NCBI GenBank assembly: GCA_026873275.1
Contig: JANTUC010000005.1
Coordinates: 2,108,001-2,172,000, forward strand
Direction of reading: 5' to 3'
DNA from: Pseudopithomyces maydicus
Lineage: Eukaryota; Ascomycota; Dothideomycetes; Pleosporales; Didymosphaeriaceae
Length of the DNA: 64,000 bases
Of this stretch, positions 12,196 through 23,499 are shown in pieces. A program made the position numbers and the translations under genes. Positions within the stretch are counted from its first letter, which is position 1. Every line of letters begins with the position of its first letter. The notes under the pieces are model-generated. The model saw only the letters and a program-made list of their open reading frames with translations. It had not been told where the DNA came from and made no database searches.

Positions 12196-14673
12196 CTTCA
12201 GCGGAGGACGCTGTCGCGAGCCCGCGGCCAGGGAGCTATATCAATAAAAGACGAAGCCCGCCACGCCACTGGTGCTGGTGGACCACGGGTGATAAGAGCC
12301 CGACGTAGGGTGACGGAGAAGCTCTAGGGGCGGCAGCAAGCAGATGCAGAGGGCGGGATGCGGGAAGAGCCAAGAGATTCACTATGGCGGGGCGCGGCGG
12401 GTGCAGTGGGAAGAGTGAATGCTGGGTATGACAAACGAGGGTATGGTCCGCCTCGTGGCAGCAGCAAACGACTCGGGGCCCAGCCAACACAGGACACCTG
12501 GGAGAGGGCGGCGGGTCCAACAGCGCAATGGGCAAGAGGCGCAGGGCGTGATGCTGAAGAGGGAGAGGCGCTGTGCTGCGTGAGGTTGAGGAGAGGGATG
12601 GGTGCAGCGGAGGCATGGCCTGCCAATCAGGAAGCGGCGTTGGGGTGTTCCTGCCCATGCGCCACAGGGTCCAGCGAGAGGCAGTGTTCTACGTCGGTCT
12701 AGGCCCGTCGCGACAGACTCTATTGCAACTCGTCGACTCTGCACCACAGGAAATGGCCTGACTCTGTGCCTCGTCCAGCCGTCAGCCCGTCCAGCGACTC
12801 CAGCCTGCAACCCGCGCTATCCGTTGTGCCTTGGGGCCCTGGCGAGAGTCCACACCGCTGATCGGCTGCGTTTTGCCTCCCCACACACGGGTTTCCCCTG
12901 CTCTCCAGCGAAAGCGTTGCGGCTTTTTGGCGGATGAAACACGGCCCGTCCTGCGCCAGGCCGCAACGGGATGCCCAAATCGCATCGTCGTTCGTTTCTG
13001 CCGTAATCATCGCGATCTGTGAAAATTCCTCAAGGCGGGCTCGGCGGATTATCTGTTTTGCATGCGCCGCGCTTCACAGCGCCGCCATGGCGCACTGACG
13101 TCCGTTGGGGGGAGCGTCCCACTCGAGTGGACCACCAGGTAGCCGACGGAATACTCACGAGCAAGTCCTGTCCTGTGCTGTATCGACGCGGTGCTTCTTC
13201 CCCAAGGTGCTCGCTTCACCACAGTAGTCGCTTCACTCCAGTGCTGCCTGCACACTGGTGAACGTGTACCGGCCCGCTGGAGAATACCAAGCCGCCATGC
13301 AGGCCTGGACTGTGCAATCATGCCCAGTCGTCCCCCCGGCTGCAGCGCGAACTCATCTACCCTGGGCCTAATATGGAATTCCTACCACTCTATTCCGCTG
13401 GCAAATTCTGTACAGCCCGCAATCTTGGGTGCTATAAAGGATGAATGTGACTGTAGACACGCATCGATCTTGCTCCGAGAAAACCATACTCGACTCGAAT
13501 TCTGTCCAGTATATGCGACCGAGCACATACCCCGCTCCGTTGCCAGCAGTGTCATCTCTCTTACAGCTTCCCAGCCACACTGGTGGGCAGACATTAGCCG
13601 TGCTCGGACAAGCTCGTTATCATCAACTAAACGCCGAACCACCTCGGCTCGTTGCACATGTAGTCCCCACGGTATCTGCACGCGACATTGTCACAGTATA
13701 GCATCGGTCGGTCTGCGATCCTTCAATCTTACCAACGCTAAACTGCACGTCAATAATGAGAGCATCACTGCAGGGTGGGTCGATGTGGTATGATTATTTT
13801 TCCCGGGAATAAGGGAAGCTTTATCAACTCCTCAACACATGCCGTACAAACACAAAAGCTCGTTAACCTACTGTGCACCTCCCCAAGCTCTTACGATATC
13901 CTGACTTGTACATCGAGCACCTTCGGCTAGAATGAAGTCAGAATAAGCATGTAGAGTCCACAATTACGGCTGAATGAAATGAACTAGTTGCCCCCACCTA
14001 TACGATGTACTTTTACCACATGATCCTGCATCGGTGCAACCATCCGCATCAAATCAGACGGGGTTTGTTTATCACCGACTAGCCATCTCAGTAGATATTT
14101 CCATTGACCCTTCACTCACGCTGATAACACCCAGCCGTGCCATCAGCTATGATGCACGCAGAAGAATGACCTCCAGTAACGGGACGAGTAAAGTGTGATC
14201 TTACTCACATATAAAAAACATGCCCTGTCATACGTGCAAGAAGCGTGGCAGGTTTACCCCGGATATGCCAAGCCGCTAACGCCAAAAGCTGCCCTCACCA
14301 ACAAGAAAATGTTTTGTAGGGCAAGAGTGTACCCGCACTCACATGCTCCACATCGCCGTCGGCCAGGGCTTTTGTGTAAAAGGGAATACTGCAGGTGAGT
14401 CCAGGATGTCCTGTCGTAAAATTATTGCTGGGTTCGCGCTCTCCGCGTGCAAAGCAAACTCATTCTCGCGCGACTAGTCATTCATCGTTCTTGCCTCTTC
14501 CGACACTAGTGTATGCAGTTGCATGACTGAGACGTACATTCGACTTGATTTTCTGAACACCAACAGCATTTGCCTGCTAACCCAATTGTTGCAGCTTGCT
14601 CTTTTTCTCGGTCATACACCCGAGCGTGCACACTCTAGCGACCACTGCGCCTAGGCGCAGCTAATCATCGGCC
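12196..14673. other. Long intergenic region, no gene seen
   Basis: About 2.5 kb. From 12.2 to 13.3 kb the DNA is GC-rich, with long open frames overlapping on both strands in several registers. That is expected by chance at this composition, and none has splice signals or domain motifs. From 13.8 to 14.6 kb composition falls and stops become frequent. A TATAAAAAA run near 14212 has no obvious gene at the right distance. Confidence 0.55.
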
Positions 14674-15586
14674 ATGCATGTACGACAAAATCCTTTCTCC
14701 AATCAGCCTTGCATTGACGACGATAGGTCAAAAACCCCCAATCCGCTCTCCTCTCCAACCATGAGGTCTACCAGCACATCCGTGCCGAGTCCCAGTACTA
14801 CCTAGCCAACGAAGACAAACGCATCAACCGCGACAAGACGCTCTCCAACGTGCGAGAAATCTTGCAAGATGTAAAACACCCTTCTCTCCTGCTACGCTCT
14901 CACAATCATCATATTCCCCATCGTCTTTCATCCAACCCACAAATCACACTCTTCACCACCCGCTCCCTCCAACTTTCTCACTCCCCTTCCACCACATCCG
15001 CCCCTACCAAACTCCCCCATCTAACTTCTCCCCTCCTCAGGGCCTCCGCTACTTCGAAGGCGACCCCTCCGCCCCCGAAGATGTCGCCCAATTCCTCAAC
15101 CCCTCCAAGGAGATCTCCCAGTGGCACCCCTCGCGCCCCATGACGCTTTACAAAGGCCCCCACTCGCTGCTCCGCGCCCTGGCTCCGAAGTACCGCCTTA
15201 ACAAGGCCGAGTACTTGCAGATTTACAATGTGCGGCCTACGTCGAGGATCACGCTTGAGTTGATTATTGAGGAGGTATGTGATATTTTTTTCTGTACTCT
15301 CTTTCTTTATTTTGTATTGTTTTGTATAAATGTGTATGAGATGTGCTTGAGGATGGGAGGGATGGATCAGAGATGGTGATACAGGTTTGCTGACACTGTA
15401 CAGGCGACGCTGAGGTTCAGCGAGGAGGAGCTAGATGACATGGTTGATACGATCTGGAAGGTGATTTACGAGGATGAGAATCAGATCCCGAAGGGAGTGG
15501 AGTTCAAGGAGATGGAGAAGCTGCCGGATGAGATGCTGGGCGATTCGAGGAGGAAGCATAAGAGGAAGTTGAAGAGGAAGGCGTAA
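14674..15586 (+). CDS. RPC9: RNA polymerase III subunit RPC9 (Rpc17/CRCP-like)
   Basis: Four exons: 14674-14679, 14727-14870, 15041-15274 and 15404-15586. The first is a 6-base mini-exon (Met-His) spliced over a 47-base intron to VKNPQSALLSNHEVYQHI, which matches the conserved start of this subunit (SALLSN(Y/H)EV). An acidic YFEGDPSAPEDVAQFL segment, LAPKYRLNKAEYLQIYNVRP and a final helical acidic and then Lys/Arg-rich tail follow the RPB4-like HRDC fold. The product pairs with RPC8 (Rpc25) to form the stalk of Pol III, which acts in initiation on tRNA and 5S genes. Length is about 188 residues, usual for fungi. The mini-exon makes the true start easy to miss. Confidence 0.88.
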
Positions 15587-16104
15587 GCGTTGCATGTTTG
15601 AGTGAGAGAGGATGTAACAAACAAAAGTTTGGAAGAAAAGACCGACAAGGCAGGGAAGCAGAATGACTTCCTACATCCACTTGATAGCATGGGCGATAGG
15701 ATAGGATGGGGTAGGGAAACAAGCACACAGACGCAAGGGCACAATATCATATGAGTAGTACACCCTTTTGAACGTTTTCAAAAAATTCATAACTGATGTG
15801 GTGGATATTCTGACACAACCCATCATCGCGTACATATACGCATCACATCTTCCAATACCCGCCCTTCACATGACAAGCCCACCACATCTGCACGAAGGTC
15901 AAACAAGAGAAGTACACGATGCCCAAACCAGCCATAAAACGCCCACTCGCCGCACAGCAAGTCAAACGATGCCATAAACGCCGCGACCCATTTTTCGATT
16001 CGATCAGATCAGATACAGGCTTGACGTCTCCCGGGGTCGGCATGCAGGTTCAACGTCGTTTTGACACGGGTCTTCCGAAAAGGAGGCACAGGAGTCGAGG
16101 ACCC
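15587..16104. other. Intergenic region between convergent RPC9 and NOP58
   Basis: Shared 3' flank of two convergent genes. I see no coding sequence in its 518 bases. Open frames on the minus strand at 15481-15750 run into the RPC9 terminal exon and look like antisense shadows. Confidence 0.6.
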
Positions 16105-18125
16105 CTAGTCCTTGCTCTTCTTCTTCTTCTTCTTCTCCGTCTTGTCCTCGTCGTCGTCGTGTTTCCGCTTCTTGCTGTCCTTGGCCGCGGCCTTTGCCTC
16201 CTTGGCAGCCTTCTTTGCCTCCTTGGCTTCACGCTTTGCTGCGCGCTCAGCCTTTCGTGCCTTCTTGGCTTCCTTCTCGGCCTTCTTTGCGGCCTTCTTG
16301 TCCTTGGGCGTGGTGCCGGTGGTCTTCTCATCCTCGTCGTCCGAGGAGTCCTCTGCGCCGCCCATGGTGACGTCCGCATCCTCGTCGCTGCTGTCGACCT
16401 CCTGGACAAGCTTCTTGGGGGTACCGTTGACCTGGCCCTTGGCCTTCTTCGCAGCAGGCTCATCGCCGGTCAGACCATCGGCGTCGGGGTTGTACTTGCG
16501 TGCCTCCTTGACCTCCCACTTCTGTGCAACTGGGATCTGGTTTGCGTTCGCCAAGCTCTTCAGGGGCTTGCCTTCCAGCGCCCTCAGGCGCCTCTCGATG
16601 GTGATGCGGGCATCGCGACCGAGCTGGGACTTCTCCTCCTCGGTAGGTTCCTTCGTGGTATCTTCAGAACCAACACCCCAAGTGCTGAGGGCATCCACGC
16701 GCAGACCGAGGGCGGACTTCGCTGCCAACATACGTGCGATCTTGCCCTTGTTTTTGCCGGTTGCCTGTCCGATGAGCGAGGCATGGTAGATCAGACCGTA
16801 CTTGGGTGTGTCGTGCTTGGTCTTGAGCGCACGGAAAAGAGCCTTCTCCGCACCCAAGATCTGAATGGTGGAACCGGGGCTCTTGGCCAAGTTCGTCAAT
16901 GAACCAGCGTGGGCGATGAGGCGGGCTCCTACGAGCTCACCAACCAGGGCCGTCAGGTTAGGCGCAAGAGCCAGCATTCTGCTGGAGAGGTAGTTGCTGA
17001 GCGAGAGACGGTGCTCGGTCAAGTCCACAACTTGCTCTGCAAGGGCAGAGGTCGCCTCAAGATCCTCGTCGCTAATTTCGGTACCCATGGAAATCTCAGC
17101 AGCCGCTTTCTGTAAAAATTTGATCAGCGTGTGCCGATTGAATAACATATTGTGGGTGTACGTACCACAGCCGTCTCAATCTCCTCAGGAAGGATACCCG
17201 ACAAGTCGGCCTCGCGAGCATTAGTTCGGTAACCCATCTTAAGCACAACCCTGCTGTAGGCCAGGTTGTCGTTCAAGATCTTTGCAAGTTCCGGGAAGTG
17301 CCATCCGTACCATTCCTATCGCAAGGAAAGTTAGCATCCTGAGCTGCAAATTTGGCGCTACCGTCTTGGCGCTAAATATGGTTGACATATTTGCACTATT
17401 GCTGAGTAGCGGATCAGGAAGTACGAACCTTAACGCGCATAGCATAGGTGTTCAGCTCTGCGAAAAGGGTCAGCCAAGGTTCAATGGCAAAATCCGAGGC
17501 AACTTACGCTTGTCAAGCACATCGAGACTGCCAATCGACTGAATGATCCTTTTGGAATGTTAAAAATGCCGAAAATAATTGTGCCTCTTTCTTGCTTACA
17601 TGGTGTCCACCTTATCGGGCGAGAACTTGAGCTTGTGGCGCGAGAGCGAATGCGCAAGACCAAGGCGTGTAGCGTTGACCTCGGCGGGCTGCAGGTCAGA
17701 CACGAGCGAAGGCAAGTGCTCCCTGATAGCTCTGTAGACATCGCCGGTGCTCGCTGTGTCGGAGACGATCTTCAGGGACAGACCGGGCAGTTGCGCAATG
17801 GCGTTTCCAAGCTTGGGGTCGGCCACGGCCAGGGAGGCCTTGGTCTCGTCCTTGAGGCTGTTCAAAAGCTCGCCGAGCTTGGTCGAGACCTTGGAGTCGG
17901 AGAGAGCGGCGGCTTCGTTGAGCGCAGTGACAGCGTTCTCGAATTTCTGGTGATGGTAAGCTCCCATTAGTGTAGGAGGTGCAGGGCAATGCTCACGAGA
18001 AACTGCTTCAGCTTGAGCGCACCGACAACATCCTCCACGTTGCCTCCAGACTTGATAATTGACTTGTCTTTGGCCTTGAACAGCGCATAGCCGGCGCTGG
18101 TTTCGGTGAGGACGAAGACGCCCAT
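16105..18125 (-). CDS. NOP58: Nucleolar protein NOP58, box C/D snoRNP core
   Basis: Reads from ATG 18125 through several exons, with introns near 17947-17996, 17549-17600, 17429-17500 and elsewhere, to the stop at 16105. The start GVFVLTETSAGYALFK is the NOP5/NOP58 N-terminal domain. NYLSSRMLALAPNLTALVGELVGARLIAHAG with GSTIQILGAEKALFRAL is the Nop domain that binds the 15.5K-kink-turn complex. The C-terminus is a long Lys/Glu/Asp repeat (AKKAEKEAKKARKAER and similar) ending KKKKKKSKD, characteristic of fungal NOP58. It should sit with fibrillarin and NOP56 in box C/D snoRNPs guiding 2'-O-methylation of rRNA. Divergent from the actin-related gene across 363 bases. Confidence 0.95.
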
Positions 18126-18488
18126 CTCTGCGGTGGATTTTCTTTGGCGTGCACCTGGATCGAGGTGTGAAAAAACCTGTTACGGCCCGAGAGATCCTTC
18201 GTGTGAGAAGGGTCGGTTCCTTTCGGTCGGATGCGACTCGGGAACTGTCGCTGCGTGTTTGGGTGCGGGCGCGCGTGCAGAAGTGCTCGAGATGTGTGTG
18301 AGGTCCAAAAAGCTTGAGACTTCGAACTTTTTTGTCTTGGCACGCTAGAGCAGACCCACCCAAGCTCCCGACCCGCCGTTTGGACGCGCCGTGGCAGGGA
18401 CAGAGACCCTCGAGGATCGAGTGCATGACGATACTACACCATGCACTGAATATTAATTTTATTTCTGCCTGTCCTTGCTCCTCCAACC
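18126..18488. promoter_or_regulatory. Divergent promoter between NOP58 and the actin-related gene
   Basis: 363 bases separate two start codons pointing away from each other. The leader before 18489 is pyrimidine-rich (CCTTGCTCCTCC). I can point to no specific operator with confidence. Confidence 0.55.
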
Positions 18489-20188
18489 ATGTCTGCATCG
18501 GGCGAGCGCAAAGTGTCGGCCTCGCTGGGCCGCTCCGTCCGCGGCACCACTCCACGCCTGGCCGACCTCGCATCCATGCCCGAAACCCCTCGCACGCCTA
18601 CTCTCGGTCGATCTGTCTCCTCTCTCTTCGGCTCACCTGGCGGCAGCTTTCGCACCGACGACGACTATGTGGTCATCGAGATCGGCTCACGATACGTACG
18701 CGGCGGCTTCCCTGGCGAGAGCACCCCGCGCTGCACCCTGGCCTACAACCCGGACAACGAGCGTAGGGTGGGCGACTATCGCCAATGGGACCCTGAGTAT
18801 GCACTAAAGAGGCCGAAGCCGAAGAAAGATCAGGAATGGGGTCAAGAGCACGAGCTGTACCGCCTGGACTTGACTCGCTTGGATCTGGGAGTGGTCCAAG
18901 ATAAATTCGAGAGGAGCATTCGTGACATGTATAACAAATACTTTGTATTGGACACGAAACCACGACGGATACTTCTCGCCCTGCCACCCAAAATGCCTCA
19001 TCCGCTCATGGCAACCCTGTTGGATGTCCTTTTCGGCAGTTTCCAAGCACCTAGCATCACCCTCATGTCTTCGCCCGCTCTGTCAACCGTGGCCGCAGGT
19101 CTGCGATCGGCGTTGGTAGTTGATATTGGATGGGCCGAGACTCTTGTGACTGCTGTATGCGAGTACCGCGAGGTACACGAGCGGCGTACCGTTCGGGCGG
19201 GGAAGCTCCTCAGCGAGGCAATGGCAAAAGTGCTCAATGCTGCACAGGACGAGCAGTTGGATCACGCCCAGAATGAACGCGTTTCCTTTGAAGAGGCTGA
19301 AGAAGTGCTTTCGCGTGTCGGCTGGTGCAAGTCAAAGCCGCGATCAAATCGCCGGACACTCTATTTCCCTGCCCGCACCTCTCCTGTCCTAGAGGAATTC
19401 GAAGACGCCGTGGAAAGTCCCGAGCCCACCATTACCATACCACTCCCCAAAAGCTCCCCACCTACAGAAGTCACCATACCTTTTGCAACACTTGCCAAAC
19501 CCGCCGAAGCCGCACTCTTTGCCACTGATACCGCCCTGAGCGAATTCGACGACCACGAGCTCCCCCTCCACCACCTCCTCTACCGCACCCTCCTCGCCCT
19601 CCCCATCGACGTCCGCCGCATCTGCATGTCCCGCATCATCATCACAGGTGGCGTCTCCGCTCTCCCCGGCCTCAAATCCCGCCTCCTCGCCGAGCTCGAC
19701 GCCCTCGTGCACACCCGCGGCTGGGACCCCGTCCGCAACTACGGCACCGCCAGCGCCCGCCACGAGGCCGTTCTCCGCCAGAAAATGGAAGCCCTCGAGA
19801 TCCAGAAACAAGAAGGCCGGGACCAGGTCGCCGACTCGCTGGATCCAGACAATGCGGTACCGGCTGCACATCGCCCGCATGACGTCTGGGTCCATGAGTC
19901 GGGCGTCGAGAGAGAGCAAAAGAAGGCGGCGCCGCCGGCGGAAAGTTTGGTCGGGGGAAGGTTAGGGGTGTGGAGACGTTGGGCGCGTGGGCGGGCGCGA
20001 GTCTTGTGGCGCAGCAGCGGATTAGGGGGATTGTAGAGATCGATAGGGAGAGGTACCTTCAGCATGGGTTGCAGGGTGCGAGTAGGGAGAAGGAGGTTTC
20101 CGTCGTGGCGCAGCGGCAGAGTATGGGACCGAATGTGGGCAGAGGGGCGGGTGAGCGGGCGAGCTGGACGCTGGGGGTGTGGGCGTGA
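18489..20188 (+). CDS. ARP10: Actin-related protein, probably Arp10 of dynactin; apparent one-base frameshift
   Basis: A long uninterrupted frame starts at 18489. A Ser/Pro-rich head (residues 1-55) precedes an actin fold with the phosphate-1 strand (VVIEIGSRYVRGGFPGE), the phosphate-2 strand (ALVVDIGWAETLVTAV) and the adenosine loop (IIITGGVSALPGLKSRLL). The typical C-terminus (ETLGAWAGASLVAQQR, then YLQHGL) lies in another frame, ending at 20188. The switch falls at a run of five G (19953-19957); one extra G would keep frame and give VGGKVRGVETLGAWAG. A 104-base intron (19857-19960) would also restore phase, but it lacks a good branch site and would remove a normally variable linker. Arp10 caps the pointed end of the dynactin filament and supports dynein transport. 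Family membership is firm; the Arp10 subtype is probable. Confidence 0.8.
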
Positions 20189-21198
20189 GAGGACGGGAGA
20201 GAAGTGTGTGGGTGTGAGAGCGGAGAAGAGTTTTTATGATACCCATATCTTTTTATTGATTGCATCTATGTTGCTGGACTGTGGTTTGTTATTTTGTGCA
20301 TGTATTGCGATGATACGGCTGTGTGGATGTCTTTCGGTGCGAGCAGCGTAGCACCTGGCTCTAGGAAAGGAAGAGCTGAGAGTGGATGTGCAAGTAACGT
20401 GGACCAGCCCAAGAGGGTCTGTGGACTGGGTTGAATAAACGATGATCTAGCTAACAGTAAACGACTTACTTTTACTGGACACTTCACGTACTTCTTTTTT
20501 CTGCTGCCGACGGGGCGTTATTCTAAGTGTGACCGTCATAGTGGAGATTCTATAGGCGCATGCGCCCTCCTCTATTGTATCTGTTGCATTTCGTTCACTG
20601 TTAGGTTAAGGGCGACGATAAATAAAGCATTCTATTTGAATCTATGTATAAAAACGTCTGACAGTGTTGGGCAACGGACGGATTAGGCCTGTCTACGTTG
20701 CGGCTGAGGAGAGAAAGATTTGGTATCTGGTATATTGGCCCACTGGCAACTCGACTTTCTTGTCCGGTCAGCTAGCTATGTGATAATCTGTCTGGAATAT
20801 TATCTTGACTAGATAATTGATTTACGGTCTCGACTAGCATAAATAATGTTCGAGCATTTGCTCTGGCCATTCAGGCAAGGCTGAGACGAAGGCCCTTGTC
20901 ATGTTGGATATGCATGACGGAATCTCACCAGTGCCCAATAAGAGCCTTGGAGACTTCGTATTTCATCCCGGGGCGGTTAGTCGTCGTGTTTCACGTTTCG
21001 GGTAACCAGACAACCAGACAACCAGACAAGCATGCAAGCGTAACTAGACAAGTCGACATATCTGCATCAATTAAGCCAATCATAACAGACACTTCTCAAA
21101 TAGCTCGAATAAAAACGTCCCTTAGGACCCTCAAGAGAGTCCTCCACAATAGTCCTTCGTCCTCCTCGTCCTTTCTGCCAGAATTTCGTTCGAATAAT
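20189..21198. other. Intergenic region, 3' flank and promoter
   Basis: About 1 kb between the actin-related gene and the zinc-finger gene. AATAAA at about 20434 could serve as a 3' processing signal. No supportable gene. An open frame leading into 21199 lacks a good start further upstream. Confidence 0.55.
21004..21027. repeat. Octamer tandem repeat, three copies
   Basis: AACCAGAC repeats three times without change, about 170 bases upstream of the zinc-finger start codon. It is short enough to be chance slippage. Confidence 0.8.
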
Positions 21199-22699
21199 AT
21201 GGCGCCGTGCCCACCGACATCCGCATATGACCGAAGCGACCGAAACAATGAGATTGAATCTACAGAAGCTGAGTCAAACTCCCCATCCGCAGCAAACCTC
21301 GATTTGGTGCTTTTAGACCACAATATCCAATGGGACAGCACTTCAATGAGCTATGTAAGTCACTTATCCTACATATTCTAGTCAGTATCACCAACATTAA
21401 AGGTGTGTAGGATCCTGAGCCATCTTCTTCTTTGTCACAATGGCGAGCAGCTTCGCCTCCTTTCCCAAACCCAAGTCAAAGCCCTCCTCCCACCTACGAC
21501 CGCACGGTACGAAAACGGAGAACGATGGAAAAATGCCAACACGGCTGTCCATGGCGTGAGAAAGAAAGTGTACAAGGCGCTCAAACCTTTTCCTGTCGAG
21601 GCTGCAAGGTTGACACTCTTGCGGAAGTTCGACGCCACGCAAAGAGATATCATGTCTCTTTTATCCAGTTATGCCGGACTTGCAACCGACACTTTCTCGA
21701 CAAAAGCATTTTTGAATCGGAGCATGGTTATAATGGGAGAAAGTGCAGGGACCCTCAAAAGCAAGCAAGGGGCATGGTAGCTACTAAGGCTCAGTGGTGG
21801 GAATTGTACCACATGGCAGGGGGTAATGTACCAAATAACGCTTCCAGAAACAGTAAGTTCCACCCACAACTTGTGAATTAAAAAACTTAATGGCACTCAG
21901 TTTTGGAGTATGACATCGGCAATACCTTAGCTACAGCTGTGGCCACCTCATCTACAAGCGAGGGTGCAACGACACTGCGGCCACAAAACACACTAGAACA
22001 CGCTGGCATTGAATATTGCGATGGCCTAGGCGATTTGTTCAATAAAAACAACCCTTTCTCATCTTTAGAGCTAGGTACATCGCAGTCAGGTACAAACGTG
22101 AGTTTTCCCGTCCTAGCAATGATATCGACTGACCAACTCGCTAGTAGACTTCATTTCGCTCCGTTCCTGATTGGGGACCCAGTTACGCAAGAAGGTTAAA
22201 CATGTATTCACCCTCATTGTCTAAGATGAAAACTACATCTGGAATGGAGTATAAAAACTATCGCCCGTTTAATCAGTGTGGAGCTGTTCCATTAGGGCTT
22301 CAAAATGTAAGAGAACCGCATCCCCAATATTTTTATTCCGAGATTCCCGCATTCGAGCATCCCCAGACTCTTATGCGGACGACTCCTCAACACCAAACGT
22401 ATCCACAAGTACCAATGAACTCGCATGGTTCGGAAAGAACATCGCTTGGAGCCTTAATTCCTTCAACATACAAAGGGCTAGGATTAATTTGTCAGATGTG
22501 TGGAAATAAATTTGCTGGTGAATATGCCAAGGGGAATTTGTCCCGACATAAAAGACAAAAACATGGTGACGGAGAGCAGTCGTACTATTGTAAAGTTGCG
22601 GGCTGTAACAAGTTTTTCAAAAGGCAGGATGCTCTTTTGAAACATAATAGACGCAATCACCCAGAGTTAGGGATGAGTTCCCCACACACAAGAAGGTAG
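21199..22699 (+). CDS. C2H2 zinc-finger protein, putative transcription factor
   Basis: Four exons: 21199-21354, 21411-21852, 21901-22097 and 22148-22699, all with GT-AG introns of 48-56 bases, giving about 448 residues. Residues near 80-150 hold a Cys/His block (KCQHGCPW, FSCRGCKVDTLAEVRRHAKRYH, LCRTCNRHF) that looks like an unusual first zinc module. Near the C-terminus two classical fingers follow each other: LICQMCGNKF...LSRHKRQKH and YYCKVAGCNKFFKRQDALLKHNRRNH. The middle is Ser/Thr/Gln-rich and disordered. It should bind DNA in the nucleus; no target is evident. ATG 21199 was chosen because it starts the MAPCPPTSAYD reading and an upstream extension is not protein-like. The third junction uses a CTAGTAG acceptor where the first AG would leave a stop. 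Confidence 0.82.
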
Positions 22700-23499
22700 T
22701 AACAGAGTTTCGATTCATTTTGTCGATGCATTTGTGTCTAGGGTGCTGATATGGTGAATGCCGAATGAAAGCGGATGCCTTAGATTTTGAAATTGCCACT
22801 GTGAATACCAGTCACCCAATTCTTTGCTACTATGCAATGGAACGCCCCTGTCTTCAAATCAGCTTCCAGTCAATAGTAACCACGAATGGAAACTCTACTC
22901 ACACATTTCCCCAACAGTTCTAATTAGTTAACTACGAACAGATCGCTTTTTATGTAGTACAGTTGTATACTACTATCTGTGCGCTTCATTCAACTGGGGA
23001 AGTGAAGTTTCATCAATTCAATCTCTTCGCCGGTTGTCGTTTGACCGGATATCACTATTGTCGTCGTTGATTGTCCAGTCACGAAGTCCAAGCGATTAGT
23101 CATTGCTATGTGCTTGTAAATTATCTCAGGCTGATGCATCGTAATCGAATGGCTAAAGCTTTTGGTCCAAGCATGAGCGCTTAATCCCATACGTTTCACT
23201 GGAAGTGGGGTAGACTACATGTATCCACCGTGCGTATCCAACAAATCAGCTATATCGAAACTCCTTAGCAAAGTAGTACAGGGCAGCAAGAGCCAATTTC
23301 AATTCCGTGAAATGACAGTGTCTGGCGCGTTTCTAGGTAATTTCGCAGGCAAACGCACATGGCTACCCCGCGTCAAAGACAAACCTTTCTCATCAGCCGA
23401 ATCCCGATTTCCCTGGTCTCTATGCTTTCCATTGCGGAATCTGGGTAACAATACCTAGCTCGAGCAGTACCAACATCTTCACCACAACCGATCACCGCA
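22700..23499. other. Intergenic region, no gene seen
   Basis: About 800 bases between the zinc-finger gene and dipeptidyl peptidase III. Short frames at 22990-23199 (minus) and 23219-23458 (plus) have no supporting pattern. Confidence 0.6.

Noticed and set aside
12236..13010. Cluster of long open frames on both strands
   Set aside because: GC-rich DNA with all registers open; none has splice sites or protein-like blocks.
16112..16789. Long plus-strand open frame of 225 codons
   Set aside because: It is antisense to the Lys/Glu repeat of NOP58; stop-free antisense is expected from that codon pattern.
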